In this document: piece by piece, positions 5,466 through 6,047 of the stretch
Numbering within the stretch: position 1 is the first letter of the stretch
How the letters are laid out: every line of letters begins with the position of its first letter
NCBI GenBank assembly: GCA_002746395.1
Contig: NVXA01000006.1
Span: forward strand, 176,237-182,283
Direction of reading: 5' to 3'
Length of the DNA stretch: 6,047 nt
From: Paracoccaceae bacterium
Lineage (GTDB): Bacteria > Pseudomonadota > Alphaproteobacteria > Rhodobacterales > Rhodobacteraceae
Program-made: the position numbers and the translations under genes
Notes under the pieces: generated by a model
The model's database searches: none
What the model was told of the DNA's origin: nothing
The model's input: only the letters and a program-made list of their open reading frames with translations

Positions 5466-6047
5466 CTATTCACCGACAAAGACCCGCCCACCAAGTTGTC
5501 GAGTTACTTCGCGGGCAAAGTCGCTGACGATTTCACCGATTTCGCCCGTTGCGTTTTTGGGGATGCGAAAGGTTGGGCCGGAAATGGAAAGCCCTGCGAT
5601 CGGCTCGCCGTATGCATCGAAAATCGGGGCGGCGATGCAGCGCATACCCTCGGTACGCTCTTCACCATCCACGGCGTAACCTTTGTGTTTGATGGTTTCT
5701 AGTTCTTTGAACAGATGGTCAGGGTCAGTGATGGTGCTATCGGTGAACCGCTCTAACCCTTGTTCTGCGATGATTTTTTGCACACGATCGTGCGGAAAAT
5801 TCGCCAGCAATGTCTTGCCAATGCCAGAGGCATGCATCGGATTGCGTGTACCGGGTGGGAAAAAAGCGCGGATGGTCTGGCTGCTTTCGACTTGGGAGAC
5901 AAATAGCACCCAGTCGTCGCGTTCGATCCCAAGGTTGGCAGTTTCACCGATTAGGCGCATCAATTTTTGCATCACGGGGCGGCTGCGTTGCAGGATGTTG
6001 GTGCGGTTCAAAAATACACTACCGATGCGAAACGCCCCTGCCCCGAT
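5466..6047 (-). CDS. IclR-family transcriptional regulator, C-terminal effector-binding domain (5' partial)
   Basis: The frame runs open through the right edge, giving 193 visible residues and ending at TAG (5466-5468). The TTG at 6009-6011 is an internal leucine, since the upstream residues AFRIGSVFLNR match the family's linker. Visible are the linker helix (about 5-35), GETANLGI (34-41), the ligand pocket half around PMHASGIGKTLLA (70-82), and the family signature DGEERTEGMRCIAAPIFD (127-144) followed by GEPIAGLSISGP (147-158). The N-terminal winged helix-turn-helix, about 60-80 residues, lies beyond the window. IclR proteins are small-molecule-responsive dimers or tetramers that usually control neighbouring catabolic or transport genes. 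This one precedes dctPQM on the same strand with a 126-nt gap, so it probably controls them, as repressor or activator. Effector unknown; likely the transported compound or a metabolite of it. Confidence 0.94.
   Translation of the reverse strand: MGAGAFRIGSVFLNRTNILQRSRPVMQKLMRLIGETANLGIERDDWVLFVSQVESSQTIRAFFPPGTRNPMHASGIGKTLLANFPHDRVQKIIAEQGLERFTDSTITDPDHLFKELETIKHKGYAVDGEERTEGMRCIAAPIFDAYGEPIAGLSISGPTFRIPKNATGEIGEIVSDFAREVTRQLGGRVFVGE

Noticed and set aside
6009..6011. TTG as the start of the IclR-family gene
   Set aside because: The upstream codons to the window edge are open and encode AFRIGSVF, which fits the conserved IclR linker, so the gene is truncated by the window rather than starting here.

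Overview
The window reads as a piece of an alphaproteobacterial chromosome, most likely a marine Rhodobacterales (Roseobacter-group) organism. This is inferred from the moderate GC content, the protein style and the gene content (a TRAP transporter under an IclR-type regulator). No rRNA or other taxonomic marker is present. I see no mobile element, tRNA, CRISPR array or recent-transfer scar.

Left part (1-2242): a surface-polysaccharide locus. On the + strand lies the C-terminal 567 residues of a large membrane protein that fuses a NodB-type polysaccharide deacetylase domain to a processive family 2 glycosyltransferase of the PgaC/NodC/chitin-synthase type. Its 5' end lies outside the window. 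It converges on, and overlaps by 77 nt at the 3' end, a minus-strand gene for a small cysteine-containing lipoprotein. The lipoprotein carries a probable double-psi beta-barrel-like domain and is the least characterised gene here. The pair may act on an amino-sugar exopolysaccharide, but that link rests on position alone.

Middle gap (2243-2485): 243 nt without a convincing gene, terminator or promoter, apart from the lipoprotein's Shine-Dalgarno sequence next to its start.

Right part (2486-6047): a minus-strand solute-uptake unit, read right to left as iclR (N-terminal part outside the window), dctP (periplasmic binding protein), dctQ (small permease) and dctM (large permease). The 126-nt iclR-dctP gap holds a perfect TTGACA box and a GTGAG-N6-CTCAC palindrome, a plausible promoter and operator. 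The 58-nt dctP-dctQ gap holds a strong GC hairpin with a short T-rich tail, likely letting dctP be made in excess over the permease. dctQ and dctM abut exactly (TAG then ATG), consistent with translational coupling. DctP would capture a small organic anion in the periplasm and pass it to DctQM for sodium-driven import, with IclR sensing a related effector. The substrate is not proven; the binding protein resembles, from memory, the pyroglutamate-binding Bordetella DctP6/DctP7 group.

No clearly unprecedented system is visible. The most unusual items are the lipoprotein and the antisense 3' overlap.
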